A stretch of DNA of 64,000 bases from Thermohalobaculum sediminis (GCF_023487995.1 NZ_JAMFKN010000007.1:62001-126000); one strand, 5' to 3'; positions 1 to 9,324 are shown, counted from the first letter of the stretch. Program-made: numbers and translations. The notes: generated by a model from the sequence alone, not told the origin.

Positions 1-2220
1 TCGCGCGGCCTTCAGGATCGCCTCGGCCTCGATGCGCGCATCCACCACGAAGGCGAAGTCGCGCTCGACCGCCTGGAAGTCCGAGACCACCAGCGCGGGC
101 CGGGTCGTGCCCTTCTTCTTCGGGAAGGGCGCGGCCTCGAGATGGACGACCGCGGCCACCGCCGGGCCCTTGACGTCCAGTGCCTCCAGCACCTTGGGGT
201 GCAGCTCGCCGAACACCGCGAGCACGTTCTTCGGCCCCAGCTTCAGCGCCGCCGACCGGCCCGGATGGAACCAGCCGGGCGCCTCGCGCGCGACCATCAG
301 CTTCGAGGTGTCCACTCCCGCCGCGGCCAGCACCGCCAGCGCGTCGGCCTTGGCGTCCATCAGGTCCACCGCTCGCCGCGTGCCCACCCAGTGGCGCGGG
401 CTCGTCGCACCCACGCGCAGGGCTGCGGCCACCGTTTCCTGCTCGCCCGGCTCGCCGCCCGAGAAGACCGGTCCGACCTCGAACAGCCCGATCTCGCCCG
501 CACCTCGCGCCTGGTTGCGCGCAGCCGCGGCCAGAAGCCCCGGCAGCAGGTCGGGCCGCATGTCCGACAGGTCCGCCGAGATCGGGTTCTCGAGCCGCCG
601 CGCCACGTCGCCGCCGCCGAACAGCGCGGCCTGGGCGCCCGGGACGAACGAGTAGGTCACGCACTCGTTCAGCCCCTCGGCCGCCAGCACGCGCCGCGCC
701 GCACTAACCCGGCGCTGCATGGGCGAGAGCTGCGGCGCGGGCACGCCCTCGGATGCTGGGGGCAGCGGCTTCGCGGGCAGCCTGGTCAGCGAGGCGATGC
801 GCGCGATCTCCTCGACCAGATCCGCCTCGCCCTGCACGTCGGGCCGCCACGAAGGCACCCAGACTTCCAGCTTCTCGCCCAGCCCGGTGGCCGAGAACCC
901 CAGCGCCGTGAGGATGCGCACCTGCTCGGCCCGCGGGATCTCCATGCCGACGAGGCTGATCACCCGCGCGGGATCGAGCGCATAGGCGCGCGCGGTGTCG
1001 GGCACGCGCCCCGCCACCACCGGCTCGGACGCCTCACCGCCGCAGAGGTCGAGGATCAGCCGCGTCGCGATCTCCATCCCCTCGGGCGTGAAGGCGGGGT
1101 CGATGCCGCGCTCGAAGCGGTAGCGCGCGTCCGAGTTGATCTTCAGCTTGCGGCCCGTCGCGGCCGTGCGCACCGGGTCGAAATAGGCGGCCTCGACGAA
1201 GACGTTGACCGTCTCCGGCGTGACGCCGGAGGCGAGGCCCCCCATCACGCCGCCGATGCCTTCCGGCCCCGCGTCGTCGCAGATCAGCGTCATCTGGTCG
1301 TCGAATTCATAGGTCTTGTCGTCGAGCGCCTCGAGTGTCTCGCCCACGCGGCTCAGGCGCACATGGATGTCGCCCGTCACCTTGTCGGCGTCGAAGACAT
1401 GCAGCGGCCGCGCCCGGTCGAAGGTCAGGAAGTTGGTGATGTCCACCAGCGCCGAAATGGGCCTGAGCCCAATCGCCCGCAGGCGGCGCTGCAACCAGTC
1501 CGGGCTCGGCCCGTTCCTGACGCCGCGGATGTAGCGCCCCACGAACAGCGGGCAGGCGTGGTCCTTCACGTCGTCCATCAGCCGCACGCCGATAGGGCTG
1601 GAGAAGGCGCCCTTCACGGGCGCCGTCTCGGGCGTGACCAGCCGCCCCAGCCCCCGCGCCGCAAGGTCGCGCGCGATCCCGGCCACCCCCAGCGCGTCGG
1701 GGCGGTTGGGGGTCACGGCGATCTGGATCACCGGGTCGTTGAGCTTGGCGTAGTCGATGTAGCGCGCGCCCAGCGGCGCATCGGCGGGCAGGTCGATGAT
1801 GCCCTCGTGGTCGTCCGAGACCATGAGCTCGCGCTCGGAGCACAGCATCCCGTTCGACTCGACGCCCCGGATCACGCCGGGCTTGAGGTCGACGCCCGTG
1901 CCAGGGATATGCGTGCCGGGCGCGGCGAAGACGCCGACCAGCCCCGTGCGCGCGTTCGGCGCGCCGCAGACCACCTGAACAACCTGCGAGGGCTTGCCCG
2001 GGCCATCCGGCCAGGCCTCGACCCTGCACAGGCGCAGCCGGTCGGCGTCGGGATGCGGCTTCGCCTCGATCACGCGGCAGATGGTGAAGGCGCCGAGCTT
2101 TTCCGCGGGGTCCTCGACCCCCTCGACCTCGAGGCCAAGATCGGTCAGGGCGTCGGTGATCTCCGTCAGGGTCGCATCCGTCTCCAGATGCTCCCTCAGC
2201 CAGGACAGGGTGAACTTCAT
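1..2220 (-). CDS. pheT: Phenylalanine--tRNA ligase beta subunit, 3' end cut by window
   Basis: Beta chain of the heterotetrameric phenylalanyl-tRNA synthetase, which charges tRNA-Phe in the cytoplasm. The frame opens with MKFTLSWLREHLET at 2220 and stays open for 740 codons to the window edge. Family lengths are about 800, so roughly the last 60 residues are outside. Visible in order are the N-terminal tRNA-binding OB fold (VVCGAPNAR near residue 90), the B3/B4 editing region, the B5 region (GGVMGG, then RYRFERGIDP), and the beginning of the C-terminal anticodon-binding domain (ERDFAFVVD) at the cut. It follows the amidotransferase gene on the same strand rather than pheS directly. Confidence 0.96.
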   Translation of the reverse strand, partial: MKFTLSWLREHLETDATLTEITDALTDLGLEVEGVEDPAEKLGAFTICRVIEAKPHPDADRLRLCRVEAWPDGPGKPSQVVQVVCGAPNARTGLVGVFAAPGTHIPGTGVDLKPGVIRGVESNGMLCSERELMVSDDHEGIIDLPADAPLGARYIDYAKLNDPVIQIAVTPNRPDALGVAGIARDLAARGLGRLVTPETAPVKGAFSSPIGVRLMDDVKDHACPLFVGRYIRGVRNGPSPDWLQRRLRAIGLRPISALVDITNFLTFDRARPLHVFDADKVTGDIHVRLSRVGETLEALDDKTYEFDDQMTLICDDAGPEGIGGVMGGLASGVTPETVNVFVEAAYFDPVRTAATGRKLKINSDARYRFERGIDPAFTPEGMEIATRLILDLCGGEASEPVVAGRVPDTARAYALDPARVISLVGMEIPRAEQVRILTALGFSATGLGEKLEVWVPSWRPDVQGEADLVEEIARIASLTRLPAKPLPPASEGVPAPQLSPMQRRVSAARRVLAAEGLNECVTYSFVPGAQAALFGGGDVARRLENPISADLSDMRPDLLPGLLAAAARNQARGAGEIGLFEVGPVFSGGEPGEQETVAAALRVGATSPRHWVGTRRAVDLMDAKADALAVLAAAGVDTSKLMVAREAPGWFHPGRSAALKLGPKNVLAVFGELHPKVLEALDVKGPAVAAVVHLEAAPFPKKKGTTRPALVVSDFQAVERDFAFVVDARIEAEAILKAAR

Positions 2221-2316
2221 GGCTCTCTCGCTCGGCTCGGGCGGGCGCGGGAACGGCGCCCGGCGGGTTCGGAGCCCGTCCTTAGCGAAATTCCCCCGGC
2301 GCGGGAAGGGGGCCGG

Positions 2317-3174
2317 TCACTCGGCCGCAAGCCCTTCCGCAACCGCCGCCCCAACCACGACGCGCAGCCAGTTGGCAAGCTCGACCGTGCGGGCATGGAA
2401 GGCAAGCACCTCGGGCGCGACGGCGCGGCGGGCGGCCAGACCGGGATGCGCCTCGGGCGCCTCCGAGACCGCGATCCAGTCGGGGATGGCCGGGTCGGGC
2501 GTCTCGCCGCCGGGGGTTGCGTCCATCACCGCGCCCTTGCCCCGCGCCATGGAGCGCGCGACATCGGCCAGCGTCATCTCGGGGTGATACTGCATCCCCC
2601 AGAACCGCACGCCGCCCCGCTCGACCGCCATAGCCTGCACGGCGGAGTGGTCGTTGGTCGCCGTCAGAATCGCGCCGGGCGGCAGGTCGGACACCTCGTC
2701 GCGGTGGATGCAGGGGCAGTCGAACACCTCGGCGCGCCCGGCATGGAGCGCGTGCGTCCGCCCGGCGTCGGTCAGCCGGATCGCGCGGGCGATGGGCAGT
2801 TCCGTCCCGTTCGGACTCCAGCGCACCCGCCCGCCCAGCACCACGGCGCCAAGCTGCACCCCGTAGCACGAGCCGATCACCGGCAGGCCCGCGGCCAGCA
2901 CATGCTCCATGACCGCGCGGTGGTCGGCGGCCTCGGGCGCATCGGCCGACCAATGGACGCCCGAGCCGGTGAACACCACGCCAGCGGCATAGCCGAGCGT
3001 CATGTCCGACAGCCGGAAGCCGGGGAAGGACGGCCGCACGATGCGCGTCGCCAGCCCCGGAGCAAGGCGCGTCAGCACCGCGGCGTAATTCTCGGCCGAG
3101 GGCACGCGCCCCTCGGCCCGCATCCGCGCCACGATTTCGGGCGTGTTGCCCTCGACCACCAGGACCGTCGCCAT
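2317..3174 (-). CDS. Class I glutamine amidotransferase (GMP-synthase-like domain protein)
   Basis: A stand-alone class I glutamine amidotransferase of 285 residues. The nucleophile elbow GSCYGVQ gives the catalytic Cys near residue 99, and QYHPEM supplies the His/Glu of the triad. The Cys motif normally reads GxCxG, so the site looks intact. The start at 3174 (MATVLVVEGNTPE) was chosen because a GGGAGGG ribosome site lies just upstream; an in-frame ATG exists 15 bases earlier. There is no partner synthetase domain or obvious acceptor enzyme beside it, so the ammonia acceptor is unknown. It lies between a cytochrome c gene and pheT on the same strand. The family is secure, the substrate is not. 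Confidence 0.85.
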   Translation of the reverse strand: MATVLVVEGNTPEIVARMRAEGRVPSAENYAAVLTRLAPGLATRIVRPSFPGFRLSDMTLGYAAGVVFTGSGVHWSADAPEAADHRAVMEHVLAAGLPVIGSCYGVQLGAVVLGGRVRWSPNGTELPIARAIRLTDAGRTHALHAGRAEVFDCPCIHRDEVSDLPPGAILTATNDHSAVQAMAVERGGVRFWGMQYHPEMTLADVARSMARGKGAVMDATPGGETPDPAIPDWIAVSEAPEAHPGLAARRAVAPEVLAFHARTVELANWLRVVVGAAVAEGLAAE

Positions 3175-3220
3175 CCCACCCTCCCGCACCCCGAAACCGG
3201 CGCAGGATCACGCGGCCCAG

Positions 3221-3248
3221 GGTGACGCGCGAGCGCGCGCGCGTCACC
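3221..3248. repeat. Stem-loop between the cytochrome c and amidotransferase genes
   Basis: An 11-base perfect stem (GGTGACGCGCG at 3221-3231, complement at 3238-3248) with a 6-base loop. It is enclosed by a second pair of complementary arms, AAACCGG near 3195 and CCGGTTT near 3254. There is no T-run after it on the minus strand, so it is more likely a processing or stabilising structure than a simple terminator. Confidence 0.6.
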
Positions 3249-3267
3249 CGCTACCGGTTTGGCGACA

Positions 3268-3774
3268 TCACCCCGGGAAGCGGGGTGTGAGGTACGGCGC
3301 CGTCGCCGCCTCGCCGGGGCCGATCGGGCCGGGCACCGTGTTGGACACCGGCGGCAGGCTGCGGAGATAGGCGACCAGCGCCGCAGCGTCCTCGTCCGAC
3401 AGCGCGGCGTAAGACCGCCACGGCATGATCGGGACCAGGACCCGCCCGTCCGGCCGCACCCCGGTGCGAACCGCCGCGACGATCTCGGCGTCCGACCAGG
3501 CCGCGAGGCCGGTCGCGTCGGGCGTGAGGTTCGGAGGCCAGACGATCCCCATCGGCCCCATGTCGAAGCCCATCCCGCTGCCCGCGAGGTGCATCCCCTC
3601 GATCGGCTCGAAGTCGGGCGAGTGCTGCGTGTGGCAGCCGGTGCAGTCCATGATCGCCACCAGATACGCGCCGCGCGCCACCATGTCGGCATCGCCGGCA
3701 CGCCCGGCCTGCGGCAGGATCGCAAGAATACCCATCGACCCGGCAAGAATTGCCGGCCTCAAAGCGCTTTTCAT
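3268..3774 (-). CDS. Periplasmic mono-haem c-type cytochrome
   Basis: A 168-residue exported cytochrome c. Residues 1-27 form a signal peptide (MKSALRPAIL...LPQAGRAG). One haem-attachment site, CTGCH, lies near residue 44, and a Met in IMPWRSY (near 116) is the likely second axial ligand. The rest resembles single cytochrome modules of alcohol and sugar dehydrogenases (a LSDEDAAALVAYLRSLP helix near the C-terminus). The start at 3774 has GGGGA nine bases upstream; another ATG at 3789 would lengthen the N-terminus by five residues. It sits between pheS and the amidotransferase gene on the same strand. No dehydrogenase partner is adjacent, so its electron donor is unknown. Confidence 0.85.
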   Translation of the reverse strand: MKSALRPAILAGSMGILAILPQAGRAGDADMVARGAYLVAIMDCTGCHTQHSPDFEPIEGMHLAGSGMGFDMGPMGIVWPPNLTPDATGLAAWSDAEIVAAVRTGVRPDGRVLVPIMPWRSYAALSDEDAAALVAYLRSLPPVSNTVPGPIGPGEAATAPYLTPRFPG

Positions 3775-3850
3775 TGTTTGAGTCCCCATAATGTGCCGCC
3801 CCCCGGCGGCGGGGCGGGTCTAATCCCGCCTCGGGTGGCGCGCATGCCGA

Positions 3851-3872
3851 AATCCGACGAAAATGTCGGATT
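3851..3872. repeat. Inverted repeat downstream of pheS
   Basis: A perfect 8-base inverted repeat, AATCCGAC and GTCGGATT, around a 6-base loop, between the end of pheS and the cytochrome c gene. It lacks a T-run on either strand. It could be a weak terminator for pheS or an operator for the cytochrome gene. Confidence 0.4.
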
Positions 3873-3911
3873 CAGGCGCGAACGGGTGTCGCAGACCGGT
3901 GTTGCGCCGCC

Positions 3912-5003
3912 TCAGCGGCTCAGGCCGCCATGCAGCGTGGGCATGTCCAGCGCCGCGAAACCGTAATGCCTCAGCCAGCGCAGGTCGGAATCGAAGAAGG
4001 CCCGCAGGTCGGGGATGCCGTATTTCAGCATCGCGATGCGGTCGATCCCCATGCCGAAGGCGAAGCCCTGCCAGAGGTCGGGATCGACCCCCGCCGCCGC
4101 CAGCACCTTGGGATGGACCATGCCGCTGCCGAGGATTTCCAGCCAGTCGTCGCCCTCGCCAATGCGCAGCTGCCCGCCTGCCCAGGAGCAACGGATATCG
4201 ACCTCGGCCGAAGGTTCGGTGAAGGGGAAATGCGAGGCGCGGAAGCGCAGCTCGACGCCCTCGACCTCGAAGAAGCTGCGGCAGAACTCCTCGAGCACCC
4301 ATTTGAGGTTCGCCATCGAGATCGCGCGGTCGATGCACAAGCCCTCGACCTGGTGGAACATCGGCGTGTGGGTCTGGTCGTAGTCGCAGCGATAGACCCG
4401 CCCCGGCGCGATGGCGCGGCAGGGCACGCCGTGGGCTGTCATGTGGCGGATCTGCACGGGGCTCGTATGCGTGCGCAGCACGTGCGGCGCCCGCTCGTCG
4501 CCTGCCGCGCGGGCCATGTAGAAGGTGTCCATCTCCTGCCGTGCGGGATGCTCGGGCGGGATGTTGAGCGCGTCGAAGTTGTGCCAGTCGGTCTCGATCT
4601 GCGGGCCCTCGGCGACGGCGAAGCCCAGGGCGGCGAAGATCGCCACCACCTCCTCGGTCACCTGGCTCACCGGGTGGATGGTGCCCGCCCGCGCGGGCCG
4701 GGGGTCGAGCGTGACGTCGAGCCACTCGGCCCGCAGCCGCTCGGCCAGCGCGGCATCCGCGAGCGCCGCGCGGCGCGCCCTGACCGCCGACTCGATCTCG
4801 TCCTTGAGCGCGTTGAGCGCGGGCCCCGCGGCCTTGCGCGCCTCGGGCTCCATGCGGCCCAGCTCGCGCATCATCAGGCTCACCTCGCCCTTCTTTCCAA
4901 GGGCTGCCACGCGCACCGCCTCGATGGCGGCCTCGTCGGCGGCATCGGCGACCTCGGCAAGGTATTTCGCGCGGATCGGGTCGAGGTCCTGCATCGGCTC
5001 CAT
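3912..5003 (-). CDS. pheS: Phenylalanine--tRNA ligase alpha subunit
   Basis: Catalytic alpha chain of phenylalanyl-tRNA synthetase, 363 residues, normal for the family. An N-terminal coiled-coil region (about residues 1-90) is followed by a class II synthetase core: motif 2 region near FHQVEGL, and motif 3 near [20 protein letters not shown] toward the C-terminus. The start MEPMQDLDP at 5003 was preferred because AGGAG lies seven bases upstream; MQDLDP at 4994 is also possible. It is on the same strand as pheT but separated from it by two unrelated genes. It is also detached from rpmI-rplT, next to which pheST lies in many bacteria. Confidence 0.96.
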   Translation of the reverse strand: MEPMQDLDPIRAKYLAEVADAADEAAIEAVRVAALGKKGEVSLMMRELGRMEPEARKAAGPALNALKDEIESAVRARRAALADAALAERLRAEWLDVTLDPRPARAGTIHPVSQVTEEVVAIFAALGFAVAEGPQIETDWHNFDALNIPPEHPARQEMDTFYMARAAGDERAPHVLRTHTSPVQIRHMTAHGVPCRAIAPGRVYRCDYDQTHTPMFHQVEGLCIDRAISMANLKWVLEEFCRSFFEVEGVELRFRASHFPFTEPSAEVDIRCSWAGGQLRIGEGDDWLEILGSGMVHPKVLAAAGVDPDLWQGFAFGMGIDRIAMLKYGIPDLRAFFDSDLRWLRHYGFAALDMPTLHGGLSR

Positions 5004-5023
5004 CCTCTGGCTCCTCGGCCGCC

Positions 5024-5052
5024 GAGTTAGCCGGGCGCGCGCGAAAACACAA
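5024..5052 (-). promoter_or_regulatory. Candidate sigma-70 promoter for pheS
   Basis: Read on the minus strand: TTGTGT (5052-5047), a 17-base spacer, TAACTC (5029-5024). This is about 20 bases before the pheS start. The -10 box is weak. Confidence 0.35.
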
Positions 5053-5161
5053 GCGGGCGAGGACCGCGCATCGTGGTGCCGATCGGCCGTCCGATGCGTT
5101 ATAGTCCCATTGGGGAGGCTTGGCTGCAGCCCGGCCTTCGAGCAGCCAGGGGAGGCACGCC

Positions 5162-5962
5162 ATGATTTCCCGAACCGCCGGACATCTTGCCGACGAGGCC
5201 CCCGAGCCCGCAATCCGCCAGATCGGCATCGCCGACATCCGCCTGTCGCTGGCGCGCGGCTGGGAAGATTTCCTCGCCCGGCCGACCTCGATGGTCGCGC
5301 TCTTCGTCGTCTATCCCGCCGTCGGTTTCGTGCTTTCCTACGCCGCCTTCGATTACGCGATTCTGCCACTGCTCGTGCCGATCATCGCGGGCTTCGCGCT
5401 CGTCGGCCCGCTCACCACCGTGGGCGTGTTCGAGCTGAGCCGCAAGCACGAGGCGGGCGCCCGCGACCTGCGGCTCGCAGATGCGCTGTCGGTGCTGTCC
5501 GGTCCCTCGACCGGGGCGATCCTGCGGGTGGGGCTGATGCTGTTCGGCCTCTTCGTGGTCTGGCTGGTCGCGGCGCGGCAGATCGTCTTCTCCACGATCG
5601 GCGCAGAGGCGCCCGCCGGCCTCGCCGCCTTCCTCGCGCAGGTCGCCACCACCCCGCAGGGGCAGGCGATGTTCATCCTCGGCAATGGCGTGGGCTTCCT
5701 GTTCGCGCTCGCGGCGCTGGTGCTGGGCGTGTTCTCGCTGCCGATGCTGGTGGATGGCGAGACCTCGGCCGCAAGGGCGATGGCGACCTCGCTCCGGGCC
5801 TGCGCCGAGAACCCGGTGACGATCGCGGCATGGGGGCTGACCGTGGCGGTGCTGCTGGCGCTGGCCATGCTGCCGCTGTTCGCGGGTCTGGTCATCGTGC
5901 TGCCCTGGCTGGGGCACGCGACCTGGCACCTCTACCGCGCGGCGATCGACCGCGCGGGCTGA
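5162..5962 (+). CDS. DUF2189 family integral membrane protein
   Basis: A 266-residue polytopic inner-membrane protein of the DUF2189 family, function unknown. After a soluble N-terminus ([20 protein letters not shown]) come about six hydrophobic segments, including [19 protein letters not shown] near residue 45 and a C-terminal pair ending [17 protein letters not shown]. The start ATG at 5162 has GGGGAGG nine bases upstream. A TATAGT near 5100-5105 may be its -10 box. Its last 31 bases overlap the end of the convergent SGNH hydrolase gene. Confidence 0.85.
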   Translation: MISRTAGHLADEAPEPAIRQIGIADIRLSLARGWEDFLARPTSMVALFVVYPAVGFVLSYAAFDYAILPLLVPIIAGFALVGPLTTVGVFELSRKHEAGARDLRLADALSVLSGPSTGAILRVGLMLFGLFVVWLVAARQIVFSTIGAEAPAGLAAFLAQVATTPQGQAMFILGNGVGFLFALAALVLGVFSLPMLVDGETSAARAMATSLRACAENPVTIAAWGLTVAVLLALAMLPLFAGLVIVLPWLGHATWHLYRAAIDRAG

Positions 5963-6714
5963 GCCGGCGCCGGCGACAGCGCCGCGCGCTCGGCCCGCGG
6001 CACGAGCGGCGGCGCGAGGATCGCCGCGGCAAGCACGCTCGCCGCAAGGCGCGCGCCCTCGGGCGAGGCGTGATAGCCGTCCGTTGCATGGAGCCCGGGT
6101 CCCGAGGCGCGCGCGCCGACCGCGAGGAATGCATCCCCCACCCCCGCGACCCGCGCGCCCAGCGCCTCGGCCAGCCCGGCGTAATGGGCGGCCACCCGCG
6201 CGTTCATCCGCGCCGGCGTGTCGGGCATCCCCGGCTCGGCATAGAGCGCGTGCCCCGGCGCCCGCGGCCAGGTCGCGAACAGCACGAGCCGCGCCGCGGT
6301 CAGCCCCGCGAGCCGCGCCGCCGCCGCGCGCGATGCCGCCGCCGACTCGGGCGTCAGGGCCGCGACGCTGTGATCCTGCAGGACCAGCACTTCCCAGCCG
6401 GGATCGGCGACCAGCCGCGCGACCTCGGGCGCGGCCGCGTGCTGCGCCAGATGCGCGCCGTCCCGCACCATCATCGCGGGCCGCAGCCGCACGCCCTCGC
6501 GCGCCGCGATGCCCTTGACCAGCTCGGGCAGGTCATGCTCGCGGGTGAAGGAATTGCCGATGAAGAGGACGCGCGTCTCGCCGGCGGCCGGCGGCCCGGC
6601 GAAGGCCGCGGCGATCTCCGTCACGCCGGAAGGCGTCCCGGCCCGCGCGGGCAGCGCGGCGAAGACCGCCAGCGCCACCAGCCCGAGGGCCGCCGCGATC
6701 CCGCCCCGCCGCAT
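5932..6714 (-). CDS. Secreted SGNH/GDSL-type hydrolase
   Basis: A 260-residue exported esterase-like protein. A signal peptide (MRRGGIAAALGLVALAVFAALPARA) precedes a SGNH fold. The block I nucleophile is in LFIGNSFT (near residue 52), and the C-terminal DGYHASPEGARLA carries the Asp-x-x-His pair. VLQDHS in the middle fits a strand of the same fold. It begins nine bases after the stop of the M3 peptidase gene, so the two are probably co-transcribed. Its final 31 bases overlap the DUF2189 gene tail to tail. Substrate cannot be deduced. Confidence 0.8.
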   Translation of the reverse strand: MRRGGIAAALGLVALAVFAALPARAGTPSGVTEIAAAFAGPPAAGETRVLFIGNSFTREHDLPELVKGIAAREGVRLRPAMMVRDGAHLAQHAAAPEVARLVADPGWEVLVLQDHSVAALTPESAAASRAAAARLAGLTAARLVLFATWPRAPGHALYAEPGMPDTPARMNARVAAHYAGLAEALGARVAGVGDAFLAVGARASGPGLHATDGYHASPEGARLAASVLAAAILAPPLVPRAERAALSPAPAQPARSIAAR

Positions 6715-6723
6715 CGCGCCGCC

Positions 6724-8580
6724 TCAGCCCATCGCTTCGAGCTCGTCGATGAAGCTCGAGATCAGCCCCAGCCCCTTCTGCCAGAAGGCCGGGTCCGAGG
6801 CGTCGAGCCCGAAGGGCGCCAGCAGTTCGCGGTGATGCTTCGCCCCACCTGCCGACAGCATGTCGAAATACCTGTCCTCGAAGCCGGGCGTCGCGTTCTC
6901 GTAGACCGCATAGAGCGCGTTCACGAGCCCGTCGCCGAAGGCGTAGGCATAGACGTAGAAGGGCGAGTGGATGAAGTGCGGGATATAGGACCAGAAGGTC
7001 TCGTAGCCCTCGGCCAGGTTGATCGACGGGCCCAGGCTCTCGGACTGCACCGCCAGCCAGTGCGCGGCGAGGTCCTCGGCCGTCAGTTCACCCTGCCGCC
7101 GGGCGGCATGGATGCGCCGCTCGAACTCATAGAAGGCGATCTGGCGCACGACCGTGTTCAGCATGTCCTCGACCTTGCCCGCCAGCAGCATCTTGCGCCG
7201 CGCGGGGTCGGTCTCGGCGGCAAGCAGCTTGCGGAAGGTCAGCATCTCGCCGAACACCGAGGCCGTCTCGGCCAGCGTGAGCGGCGTGCGGCTGAGCAAT
7301 TCACCCTGCCCCGCCGCCAGCCGCTGATGCACGCCGTGGCCAAGTTCGTGCGCCAGCGTCATCACGTCGCGCGTCTTGCCCAGATAGTTGAGCATCACGT
7401 AGGGGTGGACATCGACGACGGTAGGATGCGCGAAGGCGCCGGGCGCCTTGCCGGGCTTGACGCCCGCGTCGATCCAGCCGCGCTCGAAGAAGGGCTCGGC
7501 CAGTTCCGCCATCCTGGGGCTGAAGCCCGCATAGGCGTCGAGCACGAGCGCCTTCGCCTCGTCCCACGGCACCACTCGGTCGTCCGATTCGGGCAGTGGC
7601 GCGTTGCGGTCCCAGTATTCCAGCTTCTCCAGCCCAAGCCAGCGCGCCTTCATCGCGTAATAGCGATGGCTGGTGCGCGGGAAGGACGCCCAGACCGCCT
7701 CGCGCAGCGCGTCCACGACCTCGGGCTCGACATGGTTTGCAAGGTGGCGGCCGTGGTCGGGCGCGGGCATCTTGCGCCAGCGGTCCTCGACCTCCTTCTC
7801 CTTGATCAGCGTGTTGGTGATCAGGGTAAAAAGGCGGATATTGCCCGCCAGCACACGCGCCAGCGCTTCGCCGCCAGCCTGCCGCCGCGCGCGATCCTTG
7901 TTCGACAAAAGGTTCAGCGTGGCCTCGAGGCCAAGCGGCTCTTCCTCGCCCTCGACCTCGAAGGTCAGCGCGGCCATGGTCTCGTCGAACAGGCGGTTCC
8001 AGGCGGCGGCGCCGACCACGGACTGGTCGTGCAGGAACTTCTCCAGCTCGTCCGAAAGCTGGTGCGGCCGGAAGGCGCGCAGCCGGTCGAGCCAGGGCCC
8101 GTAGCGCGCGAGCCGCGGGCTCTCGCCCACCAGCGCCGCCATGCGTTCCTCCTCGATGCGGTTGAGTTCGAGCGTGAAGAACACCAGCGGCGTCGTGATC
8201 TCGGTCACCCGGGCCTGCGTGTCGCCTATGAACTTGGCGCGCGCGGGGTCGGTGGTGTTCTGGTAATAGCGCAGGCCGGCATAGGACATCACCCGCCCCA
8301 GCGTGAGGTCGATCGCCTCGAATGCCTCGATCGCGGCGGCGAGATCCTCGGCAGCCATCGTGGCCACCTTGCCCTCGTGGCGCGCCGCGAAGTCGCGGCA
8401 TTCGCCCTCGACGCGGGCGAGATCGGCGGCAAGCTCCGGCGCATCGGGCGCGGCGTAGAGATCGCTCAGGTCCCAGTCCGGCAGGGCGCCCAGGTCGGGG
8501 GCCGCGCCGCGCTCGGCGGCGGTGTCGCGCACAAGGCGGGGGCGCGCGCCCGGAAGGGCGAGGTCGTGCAGCTTCGGCAT
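6724..8580 (-). CDS. pepF: M3 family oligoendopeptidase (PepF/Thimet-like)
   Basis: A 618-residue zinc metallopeptidase that degrades short peptides in the cytoplasm. The catalytic motif LAHELGHGVHQ (HExxH) lies near residue 417, followed by the third ligand region (ETASVFGEM) about 25 residues on. Length and architecture match the alphaproteobacterial M3B/PepF clade. The start MPKLHDLALPG at 8580 has CGGAG upstream at suitable spacing. It is followed at nine bases by the SGNH hydrolase gene on the same strand. The gene order gives no clue to a specific peptide substrate. Confidence 0.93.
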   Translation of the reverse strand: MPKLHDLALPGARPRLVRDTAAERGAAPDLGALPDWDLSDLYAAPDAPELAADLARVEGECRDFAARHEGKVATMAAEDLAAAIEAFEAIDLTLGRVMSYAGLRYYQNTTDPARAKFIGDTQARVTEITTPLVFFTLELNRIEEERMAALVGESPRLARYGPWLDRLRAFRPHQLSDELEKFLHDQSVVGAAAWNRLFDETMAALTFEVEGEEEPLGLEATLNLLSNKDRARRQAGGEALARVLAGNIRLFTLITNTLIKEKEVEDRWRKMPAPDHGRHLANHVEPEVVDALREAVWASFPRTSHRYYAMKARWLGLEKLEYWDRNAPLPESDDRVVPWDEAKALVLDAYAGFSPRMAELAEPFFERGWIDAGVKPGKAPGAFAHPTVVDVHPYVMLNYLGKTRDVMTLAHELGHGVHQRLAAGQGELLSRTPLTLAETASVFGEMLTFRKLLAAETDPARRKMLLAGKVEDMLNTVVRQIAFYEFERRIHAARRQGELTAEDLAAHWLAVQSESLGPSINLAEGYETFWSYIPHFIHSPFYVYAYAFGDGLVNALYAVYENATPGFEDRYFDMLSAGGAKHHRELLAPFGLDASDPAFWQKGLGLISSFIDELEAMG

Positions 8581-8640
8581 GAGTTCACTCCGTTGTCCTG
8601 CACGCAGAGATAGCCCGCGGGCAGGCGACGCGAAACCCCG

Positions 8641-9042
8641 TCAGGTGCGAATTCCGGGCGTCTGCCCGGCCGGCTCGTCCTTCTCCCCCGGCGCTTCGGG
8701 AAGGGGCGGGGCGTCGGGCCTGCGACGGATCACGATGTCGCCGTTCGGCAGGATCTCGGGCCGCTCGTAATGCTCGAGCGAGTCGATCCGGTCGAGCGTC
8801 TCCATGAGCGCGCCGAGGCTGTCGATGGTGGGGCCGAGCTCGCGCATCATCTCGTCCCAGGCTTCGTCCAGCTTGCGCTTGAACTCCTCCATGTCGAGCC
8901 GCTGCCCGGTCTCCTGCGCGCGGGCGCCGGTCGGGATTGAGGGAGCCGCCGCGGCCAGCGCGCCGGCCACGAGCGCGCCAAGGACCGATCGGGCGCCCTG
9001 ACGGGCACGGCGCGGCATGGGTCTGCCAGCTGTGTCTCGCAT
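8641..9042 (-). CDS. Small exported hypothetical protein
   Basis: A 133-residue protein with an N-terminal Arg-rich and hydrophobic export signal ending near SIPTGARAQE. A charged helical middle follows (RLDMEEFKRKLDEAWDEMM), then LPNGDIVIRRRP and a proline-rich tail. Similar short periplasmic proteins occur in Rhodobacterales, but I do not know a function. The start at 9042 (MRDTAGRPMPRRA) has GGAGG eight bases upstream; longer upstream reading is poor-quality sequence. It precedes pepF on the same strand with about 60 bases between. Confidence 0.65.
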   Translation of the reverse strand: MRDTAGRPMPRRARQGARSVLGALVAGALAAAAPSIPTGARAQETGQRLDMEEFKRKLDEAWDEMMRELGPTIDSLGALMETLDRIDSLEHYERPEILPNGDIVIRRRPDAPPLPEAPGEKDEPAGQTPGIRT

Positions 9043-9260
9043 GGTCTCGCCTCCCTCGCCCGTCCGCGCCATGGACTTGCGCGCGGCCCCGCAAGCATAC
9101 CGCCTCGACCCGGCTCGCGCACGGGCGGATCGGTCCCTCTCACGGGGGCGCGCCTGCGAAATCCGCGCCTGAACCGGGTCGGGAGCACGATCCGATGGGC
9201 CCGCCCGGCACTCGGAAGGAAAGGAGCGAAAGCTGGGTCGCCGCATCCGGCGGGAGCCCG

Positions 9261-9297
9261 AAAAAGTAGAACCGCCCCGCGCGGCCGGCGCGGGGCG
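9261..9297 (-). terminator. Rho-independent terminator of the OmpA-family gene
   Basis: On the minus strand a GC-rich stem (CGCCCCGCGC paired with GCGCGGGGCG, loop within 9281-9289) is followed by GTTCTACTTTTT, with the T-run at 9265-9261. It lies about 30 bases past the stop of the lipoprotein gene. Confidence 0.8.
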
Positions 9298-9324
9298 ATT
9301 CCTTTCCGTGTCAGGCCGTCGCGA

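Noticed and set aside
142-3225. A 1027-codon open frame on the plus strand opposite pheT and the amidotransferase gene
   Set aside because: Composition is Arg/His/Ala/Pro rich with no family signature, and it lies antisense to clearly real genes; a high-GC shadow.
5932-5962. Overlap of DUF2189 and SGNH hydrolase genes as a sign of a wrong annotation
   Set aside because: Both protein ends are plausible and short tail-to-tail overlaps are common in compact genomes.
4525-8613. A 1362-codon plus-strand open frame
   Set aside because: It crosses pheS, the SGNH hydrolase and pepF on the opposite strand, and reads DUF2189 out of frame; no domain or ribosome site. Shadow of GC-rich codon use.
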